A DNA stretch of 11,511 nt from Amoebophrya sp. AT5.2 (GCA_005223375.1 RXOD01006042.1:1-11511); one strand, 5' to 3'. Shown: positions 1 through 8,495, counted from the first letter of the stretch. Notes: generated by a model not told the origin, from the letters alone. Translations and numbers: made by a program.

Positions 1-53
1 GGGCGATGGCCATGGGTGCTGGGATCCGATAACGGCTAAACCTAAACCTGAAG

Positions 54-257
54 CACGACCTGGATTTTTTCAACCTCTAAACTGGGTGAGGGCCGGAAAT
101 GCAAGTCGGACTACGAGTGTCGCGCCGACATGCTCTGCAACACCATCGAGATCCCCGCCCCGCGGTGCCGCCGGATATTCTCGCTCCCGCTGGGGCACGT
201 CGCGAAAGAAGACAAGTTGTGCGTCACCGGGTGGACGAACAAGAACAAAGTCTGCAC
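54..257 (+). CDS. Internal exon of a split gene for a cysteine-rich protein (gene partial at the left edge)
   Basis: Read with codons starting at 55, this stretch is open and encodes a Cys-rich segment: KLGEGRKCKSDYEC, then LC, RC, LC and VC, six cysteines in all. The GxxC..D.EC spacing recalls Dickkopf-like or EGF-like modules of secreted proteins. This is a resemblance, not an assigned family. No start codon fits, and a TGA at 49-51 closes the frame upstream, so it must be an exon. An AG at 52-53 preceded by CTAAACCTAAACC (branch-point-like) is a likely acceptor; AG at 89-90 is an alternative. The donor is probably GT at 258, because the frame soon runs into a stop (TGA near 288). With these borders the exon is 204 bp and has phase 2 at both ends. 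The protein is probably extracellular or luminal, and its function is unknown. Confidence 0.55.
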
Positions 258-608
258 GTACTTAGACCTATTATTTTACTCGATTTGAAGTCGGCTTTTC
301 GCTTCCTCGACCGCGGCAACTGATTTCGAGCGATCAAACTTTTACTCTTCCTTCCCGAGGACACAACAAGTAGAGGGTCGTCGTTGCCGATTATCGGATT
401 GCACGGCAACGCAATAACGCAGACTAGAGGACCCCACCGAAGAATCGGGCGAGCCGCGCGAGCAGCCCCTCGCAGAGTTCAACACCACTGGGGGAAACAA
501 TTACGTACAGTAGCGAAACACTCGTCAAAAGGAAGAGGAAGTAGGGCCCCCCAGCAATTCTCTCACCAGTACAACCGTGTATCGCTAGCGACCGCGACCC
601 CTCCCCAG
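258..608 (+). other. Canonical GT...AG intron (351 bp)
   Basis: The donor reads CAC|GTACTT and the acceptor reads CCCCTCCCCAG|G, with a pyrimidine tract just before it. Removing the segment joins the two nucleotides AC of a split codon to G at 609, giving ACG. Both flanking Cys-rich reading frames then run on without a shift. This phase agreement, found independently of the splice-site match, is the main support. No other gene is seen inside it. Confidence 0.55.
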
Positions 609-860
609 GTACCCGGCGAAGTCGAAGCGTGTGGGCAAGGGTTGCGTGAACGACGAGGACTGTCCGACCACGGACCCCACCGGGCGCACGGGGCGGTGCC
701 ACTGCAAGGAGTGGTGGGAGGCGGGGAACAGCAAGTACTGCATTCCGGTGGTGGGCGACTTGCGCAACCACCTCCAGTCCGTGCGGGACCTGGAGCAGTT
801 TAAGGCGGATAACTGCGGCAAGTTCTACACGGACGAGGAGTGTCTCGAGGAGTTCCCCGG
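609..860 (+). CDS. Second exon of the cysteine-rich protein
   Basis: The frame with codons from 610 reads YPAKSKRVGKGCVNDEDC, then RCHCKEWW, KYCIPV, NCGKFYTDEEC. Seven cysteines are spread over about 84 residues. The GKGC.ND.DC start repeats the GRKC.SD.EC pattern of the preceding exon, so the protein is built from diverged tandem Cys modules. The middle (VVGDLRNHLQSVRDLEQFK) looks helical. After EECLEEFPG the likely donor is GT at 861-862, leaving phase 2 again; the exon is 252 bp, a multiple of three. If it is not spliced there, the frame runs to a stop near 975 with a hydrophobic, unlike-looking tail (WWEACRLFLLL). Expected to be secreted or on the cell surface because of the cysteine density. 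Confidence 0.6.
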
Positions 861-1709
861 GTCCATGTTAAGGAGGGGGGAAAAACCCATAGATAAATAT
901 TTTGACTTTTTCCTGGAGCTGGAGATATTAGGTGCGGTGTGGTGGGAGGCTTGTCGTTTGTTTCTCTTGTTGTAGTAAATGATCTCGTGTGATCGATGGG
1001 CAGTGGCGATGGGCTGGGTTGTCTTGTATTTGGTCGCGTATTTCGCCTGATATTTTGCGTAGTTGTATTTGGTCTCATTGCGCTCGGTAAAGCTGGGGAG
1101 GGAGCTAGCACCGGAAAGCAGCGGGCAGGAGGCGCTAAGAATGGGCCCGCGCATTTTTCTGTGTCAACTCGTATTTCGATTCGCATTGTGGCTTGTATTT
1201 GATCGCGACCGAAGCCAAAGGAGCAACGTGCCAGAAATGCAGCCAAAAATGGGCTTTTCGTCCCTCTAACGATGGGGCCGCTCAAAAACGCAGTGGAGGG
1301 GGAAATGCAGTGTCTCAGCTTAAGCGAGGTACCGAAACCGTTTCCGGTTTTTGCTTGGATAAGCAGCATTTTACGACTTGGAAAAAGTAGATTTTCTTGT
1401 TGGGTCCGGGAGTCTCAGTCTCCGATCAAGGAAGTCTGGCACGGCACTGTGTAGTAGTGGCTGTGTTTGCCAACCCCGGTTCCGCCGCGCACTACCTATC
1501 AATCTAGTTCCGCCCTTGAGGACCTCCTCGTCCTCGCCTTGTTTTCTCTTTCGCGATGTTCTCATCGCACTTTCGCTGTTGTCTTGTCGTTCTCCTTTTC
1601 CTCTGCCCCTGTCTATGTCTTCTTGGTTGCCCGTTTTCTAGCGAGGAGGAGGGCCAGGGCCACTAGCAAACGAAAGAGAATGAAAAAATAGAGGTACCTA
1701 CTTCTAGAG
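861..1709 (+). other. Probable intron, no gene recognised
   Basis: Between the second Cys-rich exon and the next candidate exon I see no convincing coding frame. From about 1500 to 1640 the + strand is a long pyrimidine-rich tract ending TTTTCTAG at 1641, and a second acceptor-like AG lies at 1708-1709. The words CTTGTATTTGGTCGCG (near 1021) and CTTGTATTTGATCGCG (near 1193) are similar short repeats about 170 bp apart. The short open frames here lack domain-like content. Confidence 0.35.
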
Positions 1710-1743
1710 CTGCAAGGACAAGCCCGGTGGGGCAGCAGCATGA
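1710..1743 (+). CDS. Possible very small exon of the Cys-rich gene (alternative 3' end)
   Basis: If the acceptor is the AG at 1708-1709, the C at 1710 completes the GG left by the exon ending at 860. The frame then reads GCKDKPGGAAA and stops with TGA at 1741-1743, so this could be the end of the protein. Alternatively a GT at 1727 could act as a donor into a later exon near 1985. An earlier acceptor at 1641 would instead give a short GEEEGQGH ending. The support is only phase and one more cysteine, so it is tentative. Confidence 0.22.
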
Positions 1744-1793
1744 ACACGTCACCTCTTTTTCACCCCGTGCTCCTTATGAGCGCATAAGTCGGT

Positions 1794-1975
1794 AAAACTA
1801 CTACTACTACGTTCACCCCGGCTGCTGCGGCCTCTCCCCCAGCGTCTGAGCGAGCTCTGCGGACCTCTGTCCAAGGAGATCTTAGCCTCTGCGTTCGGTG
1901 CCGTTTCTGCCCCCGCTGAGGGGGGCACGGCATATGAGGGCGGAAATTTACTTAATTTAAAACTACTACTACTAC
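1794..1975. repeat. 17-bp direct repeats flanking a 148-bp segment with a hairpin
   Basis: The 17-mer AAAACTACTACTACTAC occurs at 1794-1810 and again at 1959-1975. The 148 bp between them are GC-rich on the left, end AT-rich, and contain a strong hairpin at 1899-1932: TGCCG, a 4-nt bulge, TGCCCCC, a 6-nt loop, GGGGGCA, CGGCA. A GT lies directly before the first repeat (GGTAAAAC) and AG-containing AAAG lies directly after the second. The whole could be an intron or a small inserted element with a long target-site duplication. A chance pair of CTA microsatellites is also possible, but the shared AAAA flank argues a little against it. Confidence 0.4.
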
Positions 1976-1995
1976 CAAAGAAAGTAGAAACGGAA

Positions 1996-2283
1996 ATGGC
2001 TTTTTGTTTTCCTGTAATCTATGGGGGGCCGTACCTGCCGTCTCTCGAGTGCAACCTGGGCGACGGTGATGGCGAGTACCTGGACTACTGTTTGTTATCC
2101 GGGGGCAACCGCGGGCGGGCCGACTTCGCGGCCAAGGGGTTATCGGAGCTGGGCAGCGCTTTCGGGGGGCGGAGAGGCCGCGGGGGGTCTGGCTTTGGGG
2201 GTTGGAACAGCGGCCTCTGGTGGGGCATCGGGCTCGCGGCGCTGACGCTCAACTACGGCAGCGCGCGGGCTTTTACCGATTGA
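1996..2283 (+). CDS. Possible last exon of the Cys-rich gene or a small hypothetical gene (95 codons)
   Basis: The frame from ATG at 1996 to TGA at 2281-2283 encodes LECNLGDGDGEYLDYC, a Gly/Arg-rich stretch (GGRRGRGGSGFGGW), then a mildly hydrophobic end (GLWWGIGLAALTLNY). The acidic Cys segment and hydrophobic end would suit the C-terminus of a surface protein. The frame is also open upstream of the ATG to about 1975, so an exon entered by splicing (AG at 1984 or 1987 would match phase 1) is as likely as a separate small gene. The real function is unknown. Confidence 0.35.
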   Translation: MAFCFPVIYGGPYLPSLECNLGDGDGEYLDYCLLSGGNRGRADFAAKGLSELGSAFGGRRGRGGSGFGGWNSGLWWGIGLAALTLNYGSARAFTD

Positions 2284-3503
2284 AGACGGTGCAGGAGGGG
2301 CAGTCCTCAAATAAAATCTAGTACCAGCTGTGAACCGATCGCTGGTTTTTTCCAGTGTTTCGCGTTTTGATGTACATTAGGAGTTGTCGGTGGACGTGGT
2401 TTTCCTTTTCCATTTTCTCGATCGGAAAGCGCACAAGAAAATGTACTGACCTGGTTGTAGGTATGAACAACGTACCTAGTACTACACCAATTTGCTGCAA
2501 AGCAGTACCTCTGTCAACTATCCTTTGGACGCTGGTGTCCCTGTCTAGAGTCATTTTCCTCTAAATCCATTTTCTCGTCGTGGAGGCGACAGGCACCTCG
2601 AAGTAGTTTTTTTTGCCATGCACAGATCCAAGATCCGACTTCCGATTTCTTTCTTCGATTTGAACACACCAATGGACGGGTGCGACTAGCCCCGTCCCTG
2701 GCCACCGGACCACCGTCCGACGGTCGCAGTGAGTCAATTTGAATTTGTCAAGCAACGCGAATTCTCCAACTAAGTGTGGATTTTTTGAAGAATAGCAGCA
2801 CATCGAAATATTTTCAAATAAGTTTGTTGTTGAAGTTTGAATTGGGAATTCTGCACAGATGTTGACGCAGGTTGGTTGTACGAAAACGCTTTGATACTGT
2901 TTTCCTCCTTCAGCTTTTTGTTGGAGAGGGGACCAGGTTCAGGTAGCCCGTAATTTTGCACGCTCGCTCCTCCATGTGATCTTCGATGTCGAGTTGGTGG
3001 AACAGGACAAAAAAACGTAATAGGTATAAGAGGCTATAAAAATAAGCACTTGCACTCTACTGAACTGCATCTGCAGCGTACGATTTTCCGGGCTGCATCT
3101 GCAGTGCCGTGTTCCGGGCTGCGTCTGTCGTCGTTTCACCAGCCGATAGACGCCGTTCTCGTGATTTCCACGCGCGATGGACGCCGATGGACGCGAAGCC
3201 GGCGACTTCATCGGCGACGCGATCAGGCTCAGGGGTCGCACTGGATCACGCATTAGTAGCGCGCGACAAATCCAATTCCAAAATCCAAATGAATGACAAA
3301 GCCTGTTCATCGGATCCTATGATAGCTAGCTATCTGCCCAACTTTTACTTTTGGTTTTGCTTGCTCCACACAAGAACATCATCAAACCAAGCCACAGCGA
3401 ATAGTTGTTACAGCTTTTGGCAACGCTTACGAACTAACAGACGCACCATCCGCGTCCGTCGATCTTCAAAAGCGCAGTGCGCCCTTGACTATCTTACTGA
3501 TAA
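2284..3503. other. Long stretch without a recognisable gene
   Basis: This is more AT-rich than the coding parts. Open frames exist on both strands (for example minus-strand 2939-3310) but they have no domain-like pattern and uneven composition. The only structure I see is a short imperfect tandem at 3065-3130, where CTGCATCTGCAG appears twice and CTGCGTCTGTCG once at spacings of 28 and 26 bp, the last two preceded by TTCCGGG. It probably holds the terminator of the gene to the left and the promoter of the gene at 3588. Confidence 0.4.
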
Positions 3504-3510
3504 TATAAAT
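3504..3510 (+). promoter_or_regulatory. TATA-like box upstream of the 364-residue ORF
   Basis: TATAAAT lies 78 bp before the ATG at 3588, in a locally AT-rich context (TGATAATATAAATCAC). The same 7-mer lies upstream of genes B and C. No transcription start is visible, so this is an inference from position and sequence only. Confidence 0.3.
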
Positions 3511-3587
3511 CACACATACGAAGGACAAAGTGAAAGTACTGTATCCCTCTAGATAGGTAAAGCTAAAGGTAGAGAAGTAAAGAATCA

Positions 3588-4682
3588 ATGAAAATGATGT
3601 TCGCGACGAAACTGGTTGCCCTGATGGGGCAGCTGCTCCTGGTGGACGCTTCGTCCCTCGTGGAGCGGTGCCTCGTCAAGTTTCGTCGGGTCCCGCGTGA
3701 AATGATTGCGGAGGACGTCGACCGGTATTTGGACTTTGTCCGCGACGGACCGTATGCGGCGAGGGCGGACAACGATGGGGAAAGCATTGAGGTCACAGAC
3801 AGAGGCCTTTTAGCCTGCCCCGCCTTTGCACGGCAGATGGTGCAGTGGACGGTCCTCGAGCAGCAGGAAAAAGAGAGGGAGGTCAAAGAGGTCGAAAAGA
3901 GGCTTGGGAACGAGTTCCCGTACGTGGAGCAACAAATCCTGCGCGACATGATCGCACAGGCCGCGGAGGGACACGAGGACCCCGACCCGGAGACCCTGTT
4001 CGCCTTCGTGCGCGCCGCAGTCGTGGAGACTTTCGGGGCCCACGGGCAGGATGAGGTCGCCGGCAGGCTGCGAGAAGCCGCACGGGAAGCAGCCCCGGCG
4101 TATCCGGAGGCACACGAAAGGCCAGAACCAAAAAGAGAACGGAGGAGCCGAAGTCCTTCTCCACTGAGGAGAGCCGGAGGAAGCACTTCCTCCCTTGCGT
4201 CCACTGCTGCGTCGTCCACTTCGGGGGGTGCCGAGGATCGAACTCCGACACCTTCGGATCAAAGTCAAAGAACGTTTGTGGGCGAGGACTGGAGGGCCGT
4301 GCTGAAAGAAGCGAAGAGGCAAGGCAAGTTGATCACGTCCGGCGAGTACACGGAAAAGGTGAAGCGCGCGATGTGCTGGTTCCTGGACATCGCGTATGAG
4401 ACCCTGCCGGAAAAAGATGAAAAGCCGTGTGATCTGGAAAGTCTAGAAAGAGCGAAAAAAAAGAAGGAAGCGGTTCTTGCGGAATTGCCGCAGAAGAGGA
4501 AAAGCGCATCCTTTAGGTGGCACCCGGACGGGGCTAAGCTATGCCGGAGTGCTGTGGAAGATCGTCCGACCGTACGCAATAACGACGAAGACGAGGGAAT
4601 GAAGCCGCAAGCGTTCAGTGAGATGTTTAAAAACATCACCCGGGCGGAAGAGGAGCTGAAGCGGTATCTGAACCAGTGGTGA
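3588..4682 (+). CDS. Hypothetical protein, 364 residues, charged helical with an Arg/Ser block
   Basis: A single open frame runs from ATG 3588 to TGA 4680-4682, with an in-frame TAG 18 nt upstream. ATGs at 3594 and 3597 are alternative starts, and 3594 has the better context (A at -3). I do not recognise the family. Residues 5-20 (FATKLVALMGQLLLVD) are hydrophobic and could be a weak signal peptide or simply a helix. Residues 85-170 are strongly helical and charged. Residues 178-196 form a basic Arg/Ser block (KRERRSRSPSPLRR), followed by a Ser/Thr-rich linker to about 228. The second half (TFVGEDWRAVLKEAKRQGKLIT onward) is again helical, with KKKK near 290 and a C-terminal helix ending LNQW. 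The Arg/Ser block suggests a nuclear or RNA-associated protein, which would contradict secretion. It is not homologous by eye to genes A-C, although all four share an Arg/Ser block. Confidence 0.75.
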   Translation: MKMMFATKLVALMGQLLLVDASSLVERCLVKFRRVPREMIAEDVDRYLDFVRDGPYAARADNDGESIEVTDRGLLACPAFARQMVQWTVLEQQEKEREVKEVEKRLGNEFPYVEQQILRDMIAQAAEGHEDPDPETLFAFVRAAVVETFGAHGQDEVAGRLREAAREAAPAYPEAHERPEPKRERRSRSPSPLRRAGGSTSSLASTAASSTSGGAEDRTPTPSDQSQRTFVGEDWRAVLKEAKRQGKLITSGEYTEKVKRAMCWFLDIAYETLPEKDEKPCDLESLERAKKKKEAVLAELPQKRKSASFRWHPDGAKLCRSAVEDRPTVRNNDEDEGMKPQAFSEMFKNITRAEEELKRYLNQW

Positions 4683-5678
4683 AGAGCGGCGAAAACCGTT
4701 TTTCGAAGTACTTTAGGCGTAGATTGAGAGATCAGATCGATCTGCTGCGGGAAAGAAGTAAAGCTGGCTGCTGTGGAGTGGGAGATGAAAGTCCTGCCCG
4801 CAGGAGTGGGCAAGAAGTCGCCGTATGACTCCTCTAAAAGGCAGTTGTGGCGCACTCTCTTTTAAATGTAATTCTTATTTCCGAATGCAGTCCTCGGGAA
4901 GTCATGAACTCAAAGTGTGCGGGGACACTGCAGACATTTTTTGCTAGTTGTTGGAATTGGATACATGTTGTGGCCCATTATCGCTGTACCTAGAGTTTTA
5001 TCGTGATGGCCATCTTCTCGAAGCTTTTTTGACACTTAGCGCACCGGGGCGCGCGCGAAAATCAACAATGTAAAATTTAAAGGGACGCCCCTTTCCCTTT
5101 GGAAATGAATAACCTTTGAGTTCGATCATTGCTTTGTTTTATTCTCTTACGCCGCACCAGCTAGGCGGATCTCTGGGTACTAAATAGGATCGGCATGGGT
5201 ACAACGGGACCCGGCACGTGCCGCGGGCGCAGTGGCACTCCTCACTTGGACTCCCGCCACAAACACCTGTTCCAGACCGTTGCCGATTCCCAACTAGCTG
5301 ATCGTAGAGTTGCACAATGCAGATAGGATGAAAATAAAAAATGAAAGGACTCCGAGACAGATGCGGGCAGAGGAGCATGATCGGAGGACGCCCAGCATCG
5401 GAGGCAGAAGAGCGTGTTCTGATTCTGTCTCTGGGAGCGTGAAGCGGGGGCGCGGGTACGTGACGAGATCGTGCAAGAGAGAGAAGGCTTCTCATCAACT
5501 CGGCCGCGCCGCAATCGGCTGCCTCGTGGGCCAACTGTCAATCTCACTTTCATCGTTTTCGAGCTTCATGTGAAACATCATAGGATTTTGATCATCGTAC
5601 CAGCGCATACTATTTTCTCATCGGCCTTACCCAGATACTTGGTTGGGGTTAAGGTTCAACTTCAAGCACCAGAACGAG
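4683..5678. other. Intergenic stretch without a recognisable gene
   Basis: No coding frame here has domain-like content on either strand. Small structures are a 12-nt perfect palindrome CAGATCGATCTG at 4733-4744 and a 6-bp hairpin at 5079-5094 (AAAGGG, loop ACGC, CCCTTT). The segment from about 5340 to 5550 is purine-rich and open in several frames. It presumably contains the 3' end of the preceding gene and the promoter of gene A. Confidence 0.4.
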
Positions 5679-5685
5679 CATAAAT
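5679..5685 (+). promoter_or_regulatory. Weak TATA-like box upstream of gene A
   Basis: CATAAAT lies about 159 bp before the ATG at 5844 and resembles the TATAAAT upstream of genes B and C. The segment from here to the ATG has no open frame of interest and is GC-rich. Weak evidence. Confidence 0.2.
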
Positions 5686-5843
5686 TCACTACTTAACATG
5701 GTGGTCTCCTGAGACCTCGGCGCCGGCCGCATCGCTATCTTCTCCCGCACTCCTCCGCCGTCCGGACGTGAGGACGCCGGCTTTAGCTGTCTTCAACACG
5801 ACTTCCTTCGTGAACGTGATCGTGGACTACTGGTCGCGAGATC

Positions 5844-6737
5844 ATGGATCTGCGCAATGACAGCTCGTCCCGCCGATCTAGCCCACTACGGACACCCAGC
5901 CGTAGGGCGCGCTCGCGCTCAAGGAACCGTCGGGGGCGCGTGCAGGAACCCGCTACACCTCCGGCGGAGCCCCGCTACCATCCGCTGCACCACCAACATG
6001 CGGGCACCAACTCGCTAGAGCTGGACATCGAACAGGGCCAGCACGGCGAGCTAATGCAATTCTGGGCAAGTGACGCAGACGCCCGAACCGATCTGAGCGA
6101 CGAATGGGAAGCTGCCTGGCAATACGACCAGTATATCTCGTGCGTAGCGATCTGCGACGGCGGCACTTACGTCCAGATACACAAAGTCACGCGCGAGATC
6201 TCCTACACGGGCGGCCTTCCACTTGAGCTGACCGAATTCTTGGGGAACCGACAACGAACGGGCCGTTTCCAACCACGCTACGTGGCGCTGGGCTCCGAGT
6301 CGCGATACTACGTCGAAATGGAGGGCGGTGCTGTCGAACCAGTCTTCTGTGGTCCGGAAACGCTTCAGGACGAGATCAACAAAACTAAGCGAGGCAGTAT
6401 TCGCACTCTGTCATTTGGTGTGGACTGGGAAACGTGGTTCATCGTATTTTCTGACGGAAGTTGGAGGTACGAGGGAAACGTCCCAGAAGAGCTTTTGAAC
6501 ATCATCTACAACCAGCGGGGAGGGAAAAAGGATTTGGAATTTGTGTCAATTGGACCAGAAGGGCAGTACTTCCTGCGAACAGCGGACGAGAAGCGGTTTT
6601 TGAAGATCGCAGACAAACGCATTCTTGATGATATAGACACGTATGAGGTCAAAGTGGACGGCATACAGACTGTCTTGTTTGGCGGAGATACGCAGACATG
6701 CTTCCTACGCGGAAACTGGAGGTCGTGGAGTAATTGA
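5844..6737 (+). CDS. Gene A: DGSW-repeat protein with N-terminal Arg/Ser block, 297 residues
   Basis: The start context is good (ATCATGG) and no upstream frame resembles its paralogs' first module. Residues 9-33 are Arg/Ser-rich (RRARSRSRNRRGR), typical of nuclear targeting or SR-type interaction. Residues 35-65 are a Pro/His-rich linker. From about 68 to 291 it carries the C-terminal domain shared with genes B and C as four to five hairpin-like units: SCVAICDGGTYVQI with GGLPLELTEFL; YVALGSESRYYVE with GPETLQDEI; LSFGVDWETWFIVFSDGSWR with VPEELLNII; FVSIGPEGQYFLR; VLFGGDTQTCFLRGNW. Such repeats with LG/FG turns and aromatic pairs suggest a beta-rich, propeller- or trefoil-like binding fold. 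This is inferred. It lacks the TTGTVGT module and the coiled coil of B and C, so it may be the minimal or a truncated member. Molecular function is unknown. Confidence 0.85.
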   Translation: MDLRNDSSSRRSSPLRTPSRRARSRSRNRRGRVQEPATPPAEPRYHPLHHQHAGTNSLELDIEQGQHGELMQFWASDADARTDLSDEWEAAWQYDQYISCVAICDGGTYVQIHKVTREISYTGGLPLELTEFLGNRQRTGRFQPRYVALGSESRYYVEMEGGAVEPVFCGPETLQDEINKTKRGSIRTLSFGVDWETWFIVFSDGSWRYEGNVPEELLNIIYNQRGGKKDLEFVSIGPEGQYFLRTADEKRFLKIADKRILDDIDTYEVKVDGIQTVLFGGDTQTCFLRGNWRSWSN

Positions 6738-7151
6738 TACGTCCATGAAAAAACGCAGCTGAAAAGATTGAGATCATGCTCTGGAAATGAAACCTAGCGA
6801 GTGGCTTTGCTTGATGTAAAAACTACAGTCACAACCCGTCGACGTGGATACATACGCAGACCTGTGCCCTTGCTGTTGGGCAGAAGGAGTGGCCATCTGG
6901 CGGTTGAATCATGTCCGTCGAAGCAGTTTCTCTTTCTACATGGGAACTTTGCGAGGGAGTCCTGCTATAAATAGGCGAGCGCTCCTTATAATATCCCAAT
7001 GAATCCCCCGGATGTGAAGCGCACCAGCACGACTACAGAGCGATCTGGGTTTTCACCATGGATCGCCAACGATAGACAATAAGTACTTCGACAAAGGTTG
7101 ATGGAGGTGGACCACAGATAGCTGCTACAGTACTTTTATCTTTATCGAAAG
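6738..7151. other. Intergenic region with the probable promoter of gene B
   Basis: About 410 bp between genes A and B hold no recognisable gene. It includes CTATAAATAGGC at 6965-6976 (annotated separately). The leader before the ATG has short direct words only. No similarity to the 3' flank of gene B is visible, so the A-B spacer was not made by the same duplication as the segment after gene C. Confidence 0.45.
6966..6972 (+). promoter_or_regulatory. TATA box candidate of gene B
   Basis: CTATAAATAGGC is a near-textbook TATA element and lies 180 bp before the ATG of gene B. It is the best of the TATA-like sites in the window. The transcription start is not visible, and the leader would be about 150 nt if this box is used. 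Confidence 0.4.
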
Positions 7152-8495
7152 ATGTTGGATCTCGCCGCTGTCCGCAGCTTAGCCGCCGAGGAAGGGCTGG
7201 CGGAAATTGAATTTAGCACTGCCAGTCGAGTTGTCGCCTTCGCCACCAAAGCCGGGTCGAGGATAAACGTCTGGCACACGACCGGCACCGTCGGCACACA
7301 CCTGGAGCACCCGCGTCAGGGTCATACACAGCTCTTCCACCGCACTGTGAACCTGGGCACTCTGCGCGACATCTTCAGAAACCCTCGCGCGCATCAGACT
7401 GGCCTCGGCTATCACTTCAAGCACAGCGTCGAAAGGGCCCAGAATTTTTCCAGCGGAAAAAGAAGTGAAAGCCGCTCCCGCTCCCGCGAAAGCCGCCGGC
7501 AAGCTCGAGGAGAAAATGCCGCTGCCGCATCTTCTTCGAGTACATCGGACGTGCTGGTGGAGACCGAAGAAACTGCGGCGGACGAAGAAACCGCAGCGAA
7601 AGCACAGCTGGGAAAACTAAAGAAGGAGCGCGACGACCTCGATAAGGAGATTGCGGCTGTGCAAGCAATTTTGGATGATCTTGAAAAAAGAAGAGATGAC
7701 GAGGAAAAGCGAAAAAAGGGGCAAGAGGAAAATAGTGAACGGCAACAAAGGCCTCGCGATGAAGTAGCATGCAAGGAGGACAAAGAAGTCGAAAGATTGA
7801 GGTTGGGGAAGCAGATGAAAATATGGACGAGCGACAAGGATACCGAGCGAGAATTTCTGGGGGAATGGTATGCATGCCATAGCGGCCTGGACATCGATAT
7901 ATCCTGTGTGGGACTCGCCGACGACGCCACGTACGTACTTGTGTACAAGCACGAGCATGACAAGCACGGCATCCGCCCCTTTGTCGGCCGTGGCCTGCCG
8001 TCCACGCTCCTGGAGTTCCTGCGGGGGCACCACAGTGGAGCATCCCAACCCACGGCACGCTACATCGCCTTGGGATCGGCGAACCGATACTACTGCGAGC
8101 TGGAGAACAACGAGAAGACGTGGCACGGCCCGCAATCTCTCACCGACGAGCTCCACCAGACAAGCGCGACCCGTCAGGTTCGCAGTCTCTCTTTCGGCGA
8201 GGAGTGGGAAACGTGGTTCATCGTTTACGCGGACGGCAGTTGGAAGTGCGCGGGCTACGTTCCACCGGAACTCACGAAGCTGATTAGCAAGCACCGAGGA
8301 GGACAACAGGACCTGGAATGCGTGTCGCTCGGACCGAAAGACAGCTACTTTCTACGGGCGGGGAACGGCAGGCGGTGGTTGAAGACGGCGAACAAGGCGA
8401 TTTCGGAGGAACTCAAAAAAATAGGGCAGGGACGCCTAAGAAGCGTCCTGTTTGGAAAAGATCCCGGCACGTGCTTCGTGCGCGGGAATTGGTAA
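7152..8495 (+). CDS. Gene B: TTGTVGT-module / coiled-coil / DGSW-repeat protein, 447 residues
   Basis: The start aligns with gene C (LAAVRSLAAEEGL against LPAVRQLAEKHGL). Residues 1-35 form a helix plus strand. Residues 36-88 carry the module core: RINVWHTTGTVGTH, HPRQGHTQLFHR, LRDIFRNPRAHQTGLGYH. Residues 104-118 are an Arg/Ser block (SESRSRSRESRRQAR). About 145-222 is a charged coiled coil (AQLGKLKKERDDLDKEIAAVQ and following), which implies self-association or pairing with gene C's product. About 225-447 is the repeat domain: SCVGLADDATYVLVY, YIALGSANRYYCE, WHGPQSLTDEL, LSFGEEWETWFIVYADGSWK, VSLGPKDSYFLR, VLFGKDPGTCFVRGNW, after which the protein stops. Both modules resemble ones I associate with uncharacterised proteins of algae and alveolates. 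No catalytic residues are evident, so a binding or scaffold role is inferred. Its last 54 nt recur exactly at 10963-11016. Confidence 0.88.
   Translation: MLDLAAVRSLAAEEGLAEIEFSTASRVVAFATKAGSRINVWHTTGTVGTHLEHPRQGHTQLFHRTVNLGTLRDIFRNPRAHQTGLGYHFKHSVERAQNFSSGKRSESRSRSRESRRQARGENAAAASSSSTSDVLVETEETAADEETAAKAQLGKLKKERDDLDKEIAAVQAILDDLEKRRDDEEKRKKGQEENSERQQRPRDEVACKEDKEVERLRLGKQMKIWTSDKDTEREFLGEWYACHSGLDIDISCVGLADDATYVLVYKHEHDKHGIRPFVGRGLPSTLLEFLRGHHSGASQPTARYIALGSANRYYCELENNEKTWHGPQSLTDELHQTSATRQVRSLSFGEEWETWFIVYADGSWKCAGYVPPELTKLISKHRGGQQDLECVSLGPKDSYFLRAGNGRRWLKTANKAISEELKKIGQGRLRSVLFGKDPGTCFVRGNW

Noticed and set aside
35..48. CTAAACCTAAACC as a telomere-like repeat
   Set aside because: Only two 6-bp units and not the CCCTAAA heptamer; it fits better as branch-point-like sequence before an exon acceptor.
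2939..3310. Minus-strand open frame of 123 codons
   Set aside because: No domain-like pattern, composition uneven, and it overlaps the short CTGCATCTGCAG repeats; likely chance.
4733..4744. Palindrome CAGATCGATCTG as a regulator site
   Set aside because: Single 12-nt palindrome after a stop codon with no second copy; too weak to call.
5079..5094. AAAGGG-ACGC-CCCTTT hairpin as a terminator
   Set aside because: Six base pairs without a T-run, about 400 bp from the nearest gene end, and such terminators are not expected in a nuclear genome.
7412..8306. Long minus-strand open frames antisense to gene B
   Set aside because: They mirror the codon bias of the + strand gene, are Ser/Arg/Leu-rich, and mutually overlap in several frames.
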